Source: Sphingosinicella sp041916975
Lineage (GTDB): Bacteria; Pseudomonadota; Alphaproteobacteria; Sphingomonadales; Sphingomonadaceae
Reading direction: 5' to 3'
Assembly: GCF_041916975.1 (NCBI RefSeq)
Contig: NZ_JAYRYK010000001.1
Location: forward strand, 1,736,001-1,800,000
Length of the DNA: 64,000 bases
Both the position numbers and the translations under genes were made by a program. Positions within the stretch are counted from its first letter, which is position 1; each line of letters begins with the position of its first letter. Shown piece after piece: positions 6,704 through 15,331 of this stretch. Below the pieces are notes generated by a model, which worked only from the letters and a program-made list of their open reading frames with translations, was not told the origin of the DNA and ran no database searches.

Positions 6704-8884
6704 CTAGAATGAAAGATCGAGCGCAACACCGATGGTTCGGGGCTGCAGCGGGATCATGTTTTGATAAGCGGGGACGTTGAAGGCGTTGCGCGTATACCCA
6801 CGCGAGGTAGCAGCCTCCTTGTCCAGAAGGTTGCGTGCATAGAGACGCACAGTCCAGTGCTCATCGACGGTAACGGCGGCGTTGAGATCAACCGCCGTAT
6901 AGGCATCCGACCAGAGGGCATCCGGAGCACTGCTCGCTGCCGAAAGAATCTTGCCCATGCGGCGGACACCACCGCCGATCTTGCCTTCCAGACGATCGCT
7001 GATCGCGAAATTATAGTCGGCAGAGAAGGAACCGCTGAACTTCGGCACATTCTGCAACCGGTCGCCGTCGACAGCATTGATTTCCGGAGCATCGGCTTCA
7101 AATGTCGCATCGGTGTACGCACCATTCAGGCCGAGCGTAAGACCGGCCACCGGACGCCACGAGAGCGAACCTTCAATACCCTTACTCAAAGCCTTCGGGC
7201 CATTGGTTTGGCCGGTAACACCGCCGAAGTCCTGAATGATCTGGATATCCTTCCAGTCCATGTAAAACGCGGCAACATCGACCGAAAGCGAACGAGCAAA
7301 CAGGTTGGCCTTGAAACCGACCTCGTAGTTGACGAGCGTATCGGCATCGACCTGCGGCGGCACGCCCGGGAACGTGACGTTCGGACCACCCGGGCGATAG
7401 CCGTTGGCGACGCGCGCGTAGATCATCGCATCGTCGTTCAGGTGGAACTGCGGGCTGATGCTGTAGATGAACACATCTTCCTTCGACGAGCCCGGATCAT
7501 CCGCAAAGCCAATGAACGGGCCATCGCTGATCTGACGGAACTTCTGCTTGTTCTGCGCCCAGCGAACGCCGGCCGAGAGATCAAAGCTGCCGAAACGGAG
7601 CGTCGCGTTACCGAAGATCGCGTATTCCTTGAACGTCGACGGTAGCGAGACCACGGCGCCGGGATCGAAATCGTTCGGGGTGCCATCGAAATTCAGCGTG
7701 CGCACGAGCTGATGGTTCGAGCTGTCTTCCTTGGTGTAGAAGCCCCCGATCATCCATTCGAACGCGCCGCCGGACGGCGACGACAGCCGGATTTCCTGGG
7801 TGAACTTTTCAAGACCGAGGTCAAGGATGAACGGGGCAAGTCCCGCCGGGACGTCGGGATCGAGAAATGGGTAGATAATTCCGAAGACCAGCGATGCATC
7901 CTGCACACTGTGCGTATTCGTTTCGCTGTATGTCGTCGCCGAACTCAGCGTCGCGAAATCGAGATCATAGTCGATCGACGCAGAGTAATAATCGATGCTC
8001 TTGCGGAAGGGCTCATGAACGAAATTGTTGTTTGACCAGCCGTTTCCGTCTGGCACCCCGTCAACGTCGGCCGTGAGCGTGTTCGTCCCTTCGGCACGAA
8101 TCGACTGCCAGATACCACCGAGGCGCACCGAAAGAACATCGCTCGGTTCCCAGAGCAGGCTCAGACGCCCGCCGGTCTGCTCGACATCGTTCTGATCCTT
8201 GAGATCGGCATTGTTGATCGTGTCCGTGTAACCCGGCGTCTTGCGCCACGCGAAGCTCGCCGTCATTCCGAGCTTACCTTCGACGATCGGGATGTTGGCC
8301 ATCGCCTGCGTCGCCCAGCCCGGATTGCCGGCGTGGTTGATCGCGAACAATTCGCCGCCCGCCTTGAAGCTGAACTTCTCGAGGCTCGGCTTCACGGTGA
8401 CGTACTTCAGAAGGCCGCCGATCGAGCTGGCGCCGTAGAACGTACCCTGCGGACCGCGCAGCACTTCGATACCCTGAATGTCATAAGGCATCAGATCGAG
8501 CGAATAGGTTGCGCTCCGCGCGTAGAGGCTGCTCGAACCTACCGGCGCGTCATCGAGATAAATGCCCACGGACTGCGCAGAACCCACGGGCGCAATACCG
8601 CGCAGCGAGATCGTCGAGGTGCCTGGCTGACTCGAGAGCACCGTGAGGCCGGGCACATAACCACCGTATTCGACAAGCGATGCCGCGCCCTGCGCCCGCA
8701 GGTCTTCGCCCGAAAGAACGCTGATCGAGATCGGCACGTCCTGCAGGTTTTCCGTGCGCTTCTGCGCGGTCACGATGATTTCACCGGCCTCGACATCCGC
8801 TTCCTGCGCCGATGCGAACGATGCTGAAAATACAAGTCCAATCGCTGTTGTGACGGCGAGTGCGCCGCGCGTATGTTTTTTCAT
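6704..8884 (-). CDS. TonB-dependent outer membrane receptor (D-peptide cluster)
   Basis: Encodes 726 residues: signal peptide (ends SFASAQ), a TonB-box-like segment with EIIVTAQKR, the plug (LQDVPISISVLSG; VLRGPQGTFYGASS), then a 22-strand barrel ending in the aromatic residue F (GVALDLSF). The plug is of the type common in sphingomonad receptors of unknown ligand. It carries large substrates across the outer membrane using TonB energy. It lies 36 nt after an M19 dipeptidase gene and 22 nt before dgcN, so it most likely imports oligopeptides or muropeptide fragments that the cluster degrades. Ligand not deducible from sequence. Confidence 0.92.
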   Translation of the reverse strand: MKKHTRGALAVTTAIGLVFSASFASAQEADVEAGEIIVTAQKRTENLQDVPISISVLSGEDLRAQGAASLVEYGGYVPGLTVLSSQPGTSTISLRGIAPVGSAQSVGIYLDDAPVGSSSLYARSATYSLDLMPYDIQGIEVLRGPQGTFYGASSIGGLLKYVTVKPSLEKFSFKAGGELFAINHAGNPGWATQAMANIPIVEGKLGMTASFAWRKTPGYTDTINNADLKDQNDVEQTGGRLSLLWEPSDVLSVRLGGIWQSIRAEGTNTLTADVDGVPDGNGWSNNNFVHEPFRKSIDYYSASIDYDLDFATLSSATTYSETNTHSVQDASLVFGIIYPFLDPDVPAGLAPFILDLGLEKFTQEIRLSSPSGGAFEWMIGGFYTKEDSSNHQLVRTLNFDGTPNDFDPGAVVSLPSTFKEYAIFGNATLRFGSFDLSAGVRWAQNKQKFRQISDGPFIGFADDPGSSKEDVFIYSISPQFHLNDDAMIYARVANGYRPGGPNVTFPGVPPQVDADTLVNYEVGFKANLFARSLSVDVAAFYMDWKDIQIIQDFGGVTGQTNGPKALSKGIEGSLSWRPVAGLTLGLNGAYTDATFEADAPEINAVDGDRLQNVPKFSGSFSADYNFAISDRLEGKIGGGVRRMGKILSAASSAPDALWSDAYTAVDLNAAVTVDEHWTVRLYARNLLDKEAATSRGYTRNAFNVPAYQNMIPLQPRTIGVALDLSF

Positions 8885-8920
8885 TATCCCAGTCCTCTCC
8901 CTGCTTTTTTCGCCCGGGCT

Positions 8921-10069
8921 TTATGCCCAGGTCGCACCCAACAGCCGCCTGAAATTCCCCCCCAGGACGGCAGTGATGTTCTCGTTCGAATATTTGCGGC
9001 GAATGAGTTCCTCGACGAGATCGTAGGTCTTCATCGGGTGGTCGAAGCCGTCCGTGTCGATCTTGTCGCGGAACGCGTAGCTCGACTTGTAGCCGGCCTT
9101 CAGCATCGCATACTGATCGGCGGGCATGTCGTCGTAGCCGTTGAGATCGGCATCCGATCCGACGCCGACATGATCGATGCCGATCAGCTTCACGACGTGA
9201 TCGATGTGATCAACCATGTTTGCGATCGTCGTCGGCTCCTTTTCGCTTACGAACATGCGCACGCCGGTGATGCCCATCACGCCGCCCTTGGCGCCGAGCG
9301 CCTTGATCGCCTCGTCCGTCTTCACGCGCGGGTGATTGACGAGCGCGCGGCAATTGCTGTGCGTGATCGCGATCGGCTTCGGTGAAATGGCGATGGCGTC
9401 GAGCGTCGTGCGATCGCCGCAGTGCGAGACATCGACAAGCATCCCGACCTTGTTCATCGCCTCGATGATCGCGGCGCCGAAATCGGTGACGCCGCCGTCG
9501 ACACGCTCCGTACTGCCCGAGCCGAGCAGGTTCTGGCTGTTGTAGGTGAGCTGCGAGCAGCGCTGGCCGATCTCGTAGAACGCCTTCACGTCCTCCACTT
9601 TGCGGAAGTGCTCGGAATTCTGGACGCCCATGATGACGGCGCATTTGCCCTCGCGCTTGGCGCGATCGAGATCCTCGGCCTTGCCGACGAGCGAGAACAC
9701 GTGCGCGTTGCGTCCTGCAAAGCCCTGCCACGCGGCAATCCAGCCCAGCGTTTCCGAATAGGCTTCTGGCCCGCCCGTGCCGACGGCATTGTGGAAGCCG
9801 GTGATGCCGCTCGCGCGGAAATCGGCGGCGTCCTTCTCGCTCAGCGGGTTTGCGTAATATTCGGAGCGGAAATCGATCTTGAGCGGCGCAAGCATATCGA
9901 TGACGAGCGACTGCTTGACGAGATCGACGGCCCGCTTCGAATAAGCCTTCGTTGCCGCGGCGTGAGCGCGGAACATGCCTGTGTTGATCATCGGAAAACC
10001 CGTCACGGCTGCTGCCGCAACTGCGCCGCCCATCAGCTGACGCCGCGAAACCCCGGGCAATGACGCCAT
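8921..10069 (-). CDS. Tat-exported M19-like protein lacking the first metal ligands
   Basis: Encodes 382 residues. The start is set at ATG 10069 because GGGAGAGCGG precedes it and a Tat signal (SRRQLMGGAV, residues 8-17) follows at once; the frame is open further up but that stretch overlaps the palindrome at 10101. The M19 fold is clear from DVSHCGD (H216), THSNCRAL (H237) and HVGVGSDAD. However, the usual N-terminal H-x-D is replaced by IDML (57-60), and the bridging Glu is Gln (Q150 in MGVQNSE). It may therefore bind one metal or none, or act on another substrate. It is the first gene after the candidate operator, so it probably heads the transcript that continues through the TonB receptor, dgcN and transporter genes. 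Confidence 0.85.
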   Translation of the reverse strand: MASLPGVSRRQLMGGAVAAAAVTGFPMINTGMFRAHAAATKAYSKRAVDLVKQSLVIDMLAPLKIDFRSEYYANPLSEKDAADFRASGITGFHNAVGTGGPEAYSETLGWIAAWQGFAGRNAHVFSLVGKAEDLDRAKREGKCAVIMGVQNSEHFRKVEDVKAFYEIGQRCSQLTYNSQNLLGSGSTERVDGGVTDFGAAIIEAMNKVGMLVDVSHCGDRTTLDAIAISPKPIAITHSNCRALVNHPRVKTDEAIKALGAKGGVMGITGVRMFVSEKEPTTIANMVDHIDHVVKLIGIDHVGVGSDADLNGYDDMPADQYAMLKAGYKSSYAFRDKIDTDGFDHPMKTYDLVEELIRRKYSNENITAVLGGNFRRLLGATWA

Positions 10070-10100
10070 CGCCGCTCTCCCTGTCCGAACATGTTTTATC

Positions 10101-10142
10101 CCAATCAGGATTATCAATCCTGATTGGAAAATTGTCAATCAG
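10101..10142. promoter_or_regulatory. Candidate operator: palindrome with a third half-site
   Basis: CCAATCAGGATT (10101-10112) is exactly inverted at 10116-10127 around a 3-nt centre. The right arm CTGATTG (10120-10126) is inverted once more as CAATCAG at 10136-10142 after 9 nt, so three copies of one 7-bp half-site alternate in orientation. Bases 10117-10142 match 14577-14602, in front of the XRE-cupin regulator gene, in 22 of 26 positions. The block is 31 nt upstream of the M19 start at 10069 and is AT-rich compared with its surroundings. Confidence 0.75.
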
Positions 10143-10156
10143 CTAACGCCAAACCT

Positions 10157-11440
10157 TCACTGCGCGAGCTTGGCCACCGTGCCGCCCTTCATCACGAAGC
10201 TCGTGGTTTCAAGCGCGCGAATGTTGGTGAGCGGATCGCCTTTCACGGCGACGATATCCGCTGCCTTGCCCGGCGTAAGTGTGCCGATCTCGCTGGTGAG
10301 ACCGGCATGGTCCGCCGCCGAGACCGTCGCCGCGCGGATCGCCTCGAGCGGGGTCATGCCCGCTTCCACCATCAGCGCGAACTCCTGCGCGTTGTCGCCG
10401 TGCGCGGAGACGCCGGAATCGGTGCCGAACGCGATCTTCACGCCCGCCTTGTGCGCGCGGCGCAGCGCATCGACCATGAGCGGCCCGACCTGACGCGCCT
10501 TGGCGCGCACCGGCGCGGGCATCCATTCCGCCGTTTCGGCGCGCTTCTTCACCGTGTCGCCGGCAAGCAGCGTCGGCACGAGATAGCTGCCCTTCGCCTT
10601 GAAGAGCTTGATGGATTCAGCGTCGAGGTAGGTGCCGTGCTCGATCGAATCGACACCCGCACGGAGCGCGGCGTTGACGCCGTCCGTGCCGTGCGCGTGG
10701 GACGCGACCTTGCGCCCAAGCCGGTGCGCGGTTTCCACGATCGAAGTGAGTTCCGCGTCGCTCATCTGCTGGCCGAGGCCGGCAGCGGTGTTGGACATGA
10801 CGCCGCCCGTGGACGCCGTCTTGATGACATCGGCGCCGCTCTGAATGGCCTGACGCACGGCGCGCGCGCAATCGTCCGCGCCCGAGCACAAGGTCGGCGA
10901 GCGGTAGAGATCGAGAATTTCCTGACGATAGCCGTGGATATCGCCGTGGCCGCCGTGTGCCGCGACGCCGCCCGCCGCAATGATGCGCGGACCTTCGACC
11001 TTGCCCGCCGCGATGGCATTGCGAAGTCCGTATATGGCCTGAGGCTCGCCGCCGAGATCGATCACGGTCGTGAACCCGGCACGCAGCGTGCGCCCGGCGA
11101 AGACGACGCCGTCGAACGCCGAATCCGTCGCGGATTTGCTGAGCGCTTCGCTGCGTTCGTTGGGGTTGGATTCGCCCGTGATGTGAACATGGCTGTCGAT
11201 GAAGCCCGGCATCACGAACGCGTCGCGCAGATCGACGACCTTGCCCTCACCCACATAGCCGTCGCGGATTTCGGCGATGCGGCCATCCTTGACGACGATG
11301 GTCTTCGCCGTCTCGACACGGCCGGTGCCGGGATCGGCGAGCAGACGCCCAGCCTGAACGTAGGTGACAGGACTATCGGCCGCGGCCAGCGCCGGAGCCG
11401 TCGCGGCCGCAAGCAGCAGCCCGCAAAGAACAGACTTCAT
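10157..11440 (-). CDS. Secreted amidohydrolase-superfamily peptidase (Xaa-Arg/Lys-type group)
   Basis: Encodes 427 residues with a Sec signal peptide (about 1-20). It belongs to the metal-dependent amidohydrolase superfamily: H84-x-H86 (DSHVHITG), a lysine in DVIKTASTGG that can be carboxylated to bridge two metals, HAHG, IEHGTYL and the catalytic Asp in FGTDSGVSAHG. This sequence group includes Caulobacter periplasmic carboxypeptidases that remove C-terminal Arg or Lys from dipeptides and acyl-amino acids; older annotations call them imidazolonepropionase-like. Presence in the D-peptide cluster fits a peptidase role, though the side chain it prefers is unknown. It is 27 nt downstream of dgcA and is the last gene before the candidate operator, so it probably ends the first transcript. 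Confidence 0.82.
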   Translation of the reverse strand: MKSVLCGLLLAAATAPALAAADSPVTYVQAGRLLADPGTGRVETAKTIVVKDGRIAEIRDGYVGEGKVVDLRDAFVMPGFIDSHVHITGESNPNERSEALSKSATDSAFDGVVFAGRTLRAGFTTVIDLGGEPQAIYGLRNAIAAGKVEGPRIIAAGGVAAHGGHGDIHGYRQEILDLYRSPTLCSGADDCARAVRQAIQSGADVIKTASTGGVMSNTAAGLGQQMSDAELTSIVETAHRLGRKVASHAHGTDGVNAALRAGVDSIEHGTYLDAESIKLFKAKGSYLVPTLLAGDTVKKRAETAEWMPAPVRAKARQVGPLMVDALRRAHKAGVKIAFGTDSGVSAHGDNAQEFALMVEAGMTPLEAIRAATVSAADHAGLTSEIGTLTPGKAADIVAVKGDPLTNIRALETTSFVMKGGTVAKLAQ

Positions 11441-11467
11441 GATCTTCCCCTTTTCGATCCGATTGGC

Positions 11468-12478
11468 TCAGGCGTCCCGGCCCCAGACATTGTCCGGGCA
11501 GCGCACATATCCGTCCTCGTAAACGATGCTGGGTTCGCGATCCTTCGCAAGGAAGATCGGCCCGTCGAGATCGACGACATCGCAAAGCTGGCCGACGACA
11601 TAGGCAGGCGCCATCGCGAGGCTGGTGCTCACCATGTTGCCGACCATGACGCCGAGCCCGAGTTCGCGGGCCTTGCGCGCCATTGCCAGCCCTTCGGTCA
11701 GCCCGCCGCACTTGTCGAGCTTGATGTTGACGACATTGAAGCGCCCGACGAGGCCGGGGACGTCGGCGAGCGTCAGCACGCTTTCATCCGCTGCGATCGG
11801 GATCGGGCACGAGAAGCCGTCGAGATCGGCTTCCGCGCCCCGGCGGAGCGGCTGCTCGAGCAGCTTCACGTCGGCTTCGACGAGCACCTCGACGAGCGCC
11901 GGGAGATCGGCAATGCCGTAGCCCTGATTGGCATCAACGCCGATCCAGCAATCGGGCCGCGCCGCACGCACCGCGCGAACGCGGGCGATATCGTCTTCAA
12001 GATCGCCGGTGAGCTTCAGTTTCAGGGCGCGCGCCTGCGCGTATCCAACCGTGGCGCCCTCCGCCATAACTTCGGGCGTATCCGCGCCAAGCGTCATGGT
12101 GGTGAGCAGCGGACGCGAGGTTTCGAACCCGGCGATATCCCACACGCTGCGGCCCGTCTGCTTGGCTTCGAGCTCCCAGAGCGCGCAGTCGAGCGCATTG
12201 CGCGCGCCGCCAGCGGGCATCAGCGTCTGGAGACCGGTGCGGTCGATGCCGCGTTCGATCTCCGGACGGACGGCTTCGATGGCCTGCAGCATCTCAGGCA
12301 CATTATCACCCAGATAGTAGACGCCGGAAGCCTCTCCCCGCCCCGAATGGACGCCGTCGGAAAGCGTGACGACGACCAGATCGGAGTGGGTGAAGACGTG
12401 CCCCGAGATCCTGAACGGCTTCGCCAGGGGCAGGGATTCGACAGCAACTTCAAGAGAAAGGCTTCCGGCAACCGACAT
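11468..12478 (-). CDS. dgcA: Enolase-superfamily racemase/epimerase, DgcA-like (N-acetyl-D-Glu racemase or L-Ala-D/L-Glu epimerase)
   Basis: Encodes 336 residues. The start ATG at 12478 overlaps the stop of the preceding gene by one base (TAATG); the frame stays open upstream but inside that gene. The C-terminal barrel shows the muconate-lactonizing subgroup set: K153-x-K155 (LKLKLTG) as one acid-base pair, metal ligands D182 (GVDANQGY), E208 (LLEQPL) and D231 (AADES), and the opposite lysine K253 in NIKLDKCGG. Such enzymes abstract the alpha proton of an amino acid derivative and invert it. The two candidates are dipeptide epimerase and DgcA (inverting N-acetyl-D-glutamate); a DUF1611 partner in the same cluster favours DgcA. 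Cytoplasmic, no signal peptide. Confidence 0.85.
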   Translation of the reverse strand: MSVAGSLSLEVAVESLPLAKPFRISGHVFTHSDLVVVTLSDGVHSGRGEASGVYYLGDNVPEMLQAIEAVRPEIERGIDRTGLQTLMPAGGARNALDCALWELEAKQTGRSVWDIAGFETSRPLLTTMTLGADTPEVMAEGATVGYAQARALKLKLTGDLEDDIARVRAVRAARPDCWIGVDANQGYGIADLPALVEVLVEADVKLLEQPLRRGAEADLDGFSCPIPIAADESVLTLADVPGLVGRFNVVNIKLDKCGGLTEGLAMARKARELGLGVMVGNMVSTSLAMAPAYVVGQLCDVVDLDGPIFLAKDREPSIVYEDGYVRCPDNVWGRDA

Positions 12479-14463
12479 TAGAACTGAACTCCAAAGCTGA
12501 TGAGATGGAAGGCGAACGCGGCCCATAGGATCACGACCGCAGCGACAAGGACGAGAATGCTCCACAGCTTGGAGAACCAGCCGCGACGACCCGTCCAGAC
12601 GAGGAGCAGGTTCCATGCCGCGACGGCGACCATGCCGATGAAGCCAATCGTGCCGACGATCTGCAGCAGATAGACCGCCCAGTCCATAGCGCCGCCAAGC
12701 AGACTGAAGTCCGACATCATCGAGGCGATCGTTGCCGCCCAGCCGATGAGCACCAGCGTCACCACCGCGGCGAAGCCGCGAACGAGACGGAAGGCCTTCA
12801 GCTCCTTGCCGGCAAGGGCCAGCTTTGCGCCGTAACGGCGGCGCGCAATGGCGCCGATCGGCCAAGACAGCGCGGTGAGGCCGAGGATCACGAGACCCGC
12901 GATCACACCGGGTGTCAGCCAGCCGGGCGAGGCGTACCACACCGGTCGCTGCAGCATCATAATGGCCGAGATGGCATCGATGCTGACCCAGTCGACCTTG
13001 CCGTCCTTGAGCTTGGCGGCGAGACGGCCGTGGCCGCCGACCTCTTCCCAGACGAAGGGCGCTGTTTCCACCCACTTCGAATCCTCGCCGCCGATGTTCT
13101 TGAACGGCAGGACGAGATTGCCCTTGTCGTCGACGCCGATCTTCATGCCGCCCGCAAGGTCGAGCGCCTTCATGAAGCTCGATTCCGGCCGGCGCGAGCT
13201 GATGTAGGTACCCGCCAGCATCTTGGCGTGCTCGGCCGCAGTCTTTTCATCGACGCCAGCCTTGATCGTGCGCTCCATCGGGAAATACCGATCGGCGAAA
13301 CCTTCGAACAGCGTGCTGCGGATGGGGCTCGTCACCCCCTCCTTGCCCGAGCTGTTCATCGAAATGTAGATGCCCACGTTCTCTTTCGGGAACAGCATCA
13401 AATCGGAATGGAACCACTGCGTATCGCCGCCGTGGCCGATCGCCATCTGCCCATTGATCTGCTGTTCGTAGAAGCCGAGCGCCATGCGGTTGAGCGGCGG
13501 CAGGATGGTGAGCGTCGTGGTGTGCATCAGCTTCGCGGTCTCTGGCGAAAGCAGCGGCCCGCCGTTCGCGAGGTGCGCGATCATGAACTTGCCCATGTCC
13601 GCGCCGGTCGAAGCGAGGCTGCCAGCCGGTGCGGCATCGATGACTTCGTACGGCTTCGGATCGCCAGAGGCGGTCGCGTAGCCTTTCGACATCAGCGGCT
13701 TCAGCTTTTCCGGAAGCGGCTGGCGGAAGCTGGAATGCTCCATGCCGAGCCGGCCGAAGATGTTCTGGTCGATGTAGTCATCGAACGACATGCCCGACGT
13801 GCGCTCCACAATGTACCCGGCAAGCGCGGTGGCATAGTTGGAATAGGCGGGCGTCGTGCCGGGTGCGAAGATGCGGTGCGGCGTCCACCGCTTTAGCGTC
13901 TCGCCGAGAGGCGCGCCTTTCTCTTTGGCGGATATCAACCCACGCACCGACTCTTCGAAGCCGGCCGTATGCGTCATGATGTTGCGCAGCGTCACCGGCT
14001 TGCCTTCATATGCCGGGATCTTGAAATCGAGGTAGGTGTTGACGTCCTTGTCGAGATCGAGCTTGCCTTCCTGGACGAGCTGCATCACCGCCGTCCAAGT
14101 AAACAGCTTCGACACCGAACCGGGTCGGAACATCGTCTTTTCCGGGTCAACCGGCGTGCGCTTGGCGACATCCGAATAGCCGTAACCGCGCTGCGTCAGC
14201 ACCTGGCCGTCCTTCACGACGACGACGACGGCACCCGCGACGGCACCCCGTGCCAGCGCATAAGGCATGTAGCCGTCGAGCCATGCATCGACATCGGCCT
14301 TGGTAAGCGCCGGTGCGCCCGGCACCGGGATCGGCACGGCGGGCGCCGAAGCCGTTACCGGCAAGGGATTGACGGGTACGGGCGCAGGCGCGGGCTGGGC
14401 CAGCGCGGGCTGGGCGATCAGGGCGACCGCTCCTGCAAACAGAGATTTCAGTGAACCTCGCAT
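12478..14463 (-). CDS. Secreted serine hydrolase (beta-lactamase/S12 peptidase family) with C-terminal membrane domain
   Basis: Encodes 661 residues: a signal peptide (ends PALAQ), a Pro/Ala-rich linker (about 22-52), an S12-type domain and a C-terminal part with about five hydrophobic helices (roughly 530-655). The nucleophile motif is S116-V-S-K119 (RPGSVSKLF), the second motif Y207-S-N209 and the third GHGGD near residue 345. S12 enzymes include DD-peptidases, D-aminopeptidases and esterases. With its neighbours, removal of D-residues from peptides outside the inner membrane is the best guess. The ATG at 14463 follows GGAGGGGGAAT; upstream codons of the open frame run into the regulatory region. 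First gene of the minus-strand cluster. Confidence 0.85.
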   Translation of the reverse strand: MRGSLKSLFAGAVALIAQPALAQPAPAPVPVNPLPVTASAPAVPIPVPGAPALTKADVDAWLDGYMPYALARGAVAGAVVVVVKDGQVLTQRGYGYSDVAKRTPVDPEKTMFRPGSVSKLFTWTAVMQLVQEGKLDLDKDVNTYLDFKIPAYEGKPVTLRNIMTHTAGFEESVRGLISAKEKGAPLGETLKRWTPHRIFAPGTTPAYSNYATALAGYIVERTSGMSFDDYIDQNIFGRLGMEHSSFRQPLPEKLKPLMSKGYATASGDPKPYEVIDAAPAGSLASTGADMGKFMIAHLANGGPLLSPETAKLMHTTTLTILPPLNRMALGFYEQQINGQMAIGHGGDTQWFHSDLMLFPKENVGIYISMNSSGKEGVTSPIRSTLFEGFADRYFPMERTIKAGVDEKTAAEHAKMLAGTYISSRRPESSFMKALDLAGGMKIGVDDKGNLVLPFKNIGGEDSKWVETAPFVWEEVGGHGRLAAKLKDGKVDWVSIDAISAIMMLQRPVWYASPGWLTPGVIAGLVILGLTALSWPIGAIARRRYGAKLALAGKELKAFRLVRGFAAVVTLVLIGWAATIASMMSDFSLLGGAMDWAVYLLQIVGTIGFIGMVAVAAWNLLLVWTGRRGWFSKLWSILVLVAAVVILWAAFAFHLISFGVQF

Positions 14464-14576
14464 ATTCCCCCTCCAGAACTCATGTTGCCGCAGAGCAGCA
14501 TGTTGGATTGCGTGTTTAACGCGGACGAGATACCGTGCGCGCGAACACGTTGTTTTGTCCCATGCAGGCAATAATG

Positions 14577-14602
14577 ATCCTATTTAGAAAATTGTCAAAC
14601 AG
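14577..14602. promoter_or_regulatory. Candidate operator in the divergent promoter region
   Basis: This 26-bp block matches 10117-10142 in 22 positions, including an identical 11-base core AAAATTGTCAA. It contains an imperfect dyad, CTATTTA and CAAACAG, 9 nt apart, the same spacing as in the other copy. It lies between the serine hydrolase gene (minus, start 14463) and the XRE-cupin gene (plus, start 14645), the expected place for a site that controls both and allows autoregulation. Confidence 0.7.
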
Positions 14603-14644
14603 CATGATGCGAGAAAAGCCGTCGCGCGGCATGGGAGAGCCGGC

Positions 14645-15289
14645 ATGAAACCGGACAAACCGACCCTCGGCACGCTGCTGCGCGGGCTTCGCACCCGCAA
14701 CGACTGGACGCTCAAGGAAATGAGCGAACGGAGCGGCATCCCCGTCTCCACGCTCTCCAAGGTCGAGCACGACCGCCTGACGCTGACCTACGACAAGCTG
14801 CTGCAACTCAGCCAGCGCCTCAACATACGCATGTCGGAACTGTTTGCCGAGGAAGACCCGCAGGAGGCCGCCGCAGTCACCGGGCGCCGCAGCATCGGCA
14901 GCCAGGACCGCGCGATTCGCGTGAAAACGAACAACTACGACTACTTCTATCTGTGCACCGAGCTCAGGCGGAAGCGGATGATCCCGCTGGTGACGCGCAT
15001 CCGCGCCAAATCCGTGAAGGAGTTCGGCGAGCTGGTACGGCACCCGGGCGAAGAGTTCGTCTACGTCATCGAAGGCCGCATGGTCGTTCATACCGAATAT
15101 TATGACCCGATCGTGATCGAGGCAGGCGAATCGATCTACCTCGATTCGAGCATGGGCCACGCCTATGTCGTGGGCGAAGGCTTCGACGAGGCGCTGACCA
15201 TCGGTGTCTGTTCGGCTGCGGAGGGCGACCTCATGGATTCGTTGATGAGCCTGCACGGCGAGGAACCGGGCGGTATCCACGAGCTCTGA
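14645..15289 (+). CDS. XRE-family regulator with C-terminal cupin domain
   Basis: Encodes 214 residues. Residues about 9-65 are a helix-turn-helix of the Cro/C1 type (LRGLRTRNDWTLKEMSERSG, then STLSKVEHDRLTLTYDKLL). Residues about 105-190 form a cupin barrel (HPGEEFVYVIEGRMVVHT; AGESIYLDSSMGHAY) that usually senses a small molecule. Regulators of this design often control amino acid and amine catabolism. It is divergent from the D-peptide cluster, with a candidate operator just upstream and a second copy inside the cluster, so it is probably the local regulator. The likely ligand is a D-amino acid or its N-acyl form, by inference only. Start supported by GGGAGAGCCGGC. Confidence 0.88.
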   Translation: MKPDKPTLGTLLRGLRTRNDWTLKEMSERSGIPVSTLSKVEHDRLTLTYDKLLQLSQRLNIRMSELFAEEDPQEAAAVTGRRSIGSQDRAIRVKTNNYDYFYLCTELRRKRMIPLVTRIRAKSVKEFGELVRHPGEEFVYVIEGRMVVHTEYYDPIVIEAGESIYLDSSMGHAYVVGEGFDEALTIGVCSAAEGDLMDSLMSLHGEEPGGIHEL

Positions 15290-15331
15290 GGCGCGACGGA
15301 ACTTTCCGGCGCCTTCACCTATATAGCGGGT

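Noticed and set aside
10124..12481. Long open frame (785 codons) on the plus strand
   Set aside because: It lies opposite the amidohydrolase and dgcA genes, is rich in Arg and His, shows no domain and is a product of GC-rich third positions in the real genes.
11468..13075. N-terminal extension of DgcA to 535 residues
   Set aside because: The extra 199 residues lie inside the serine hydrolase gene in another frame; ATG 12478 gives the normal family length.
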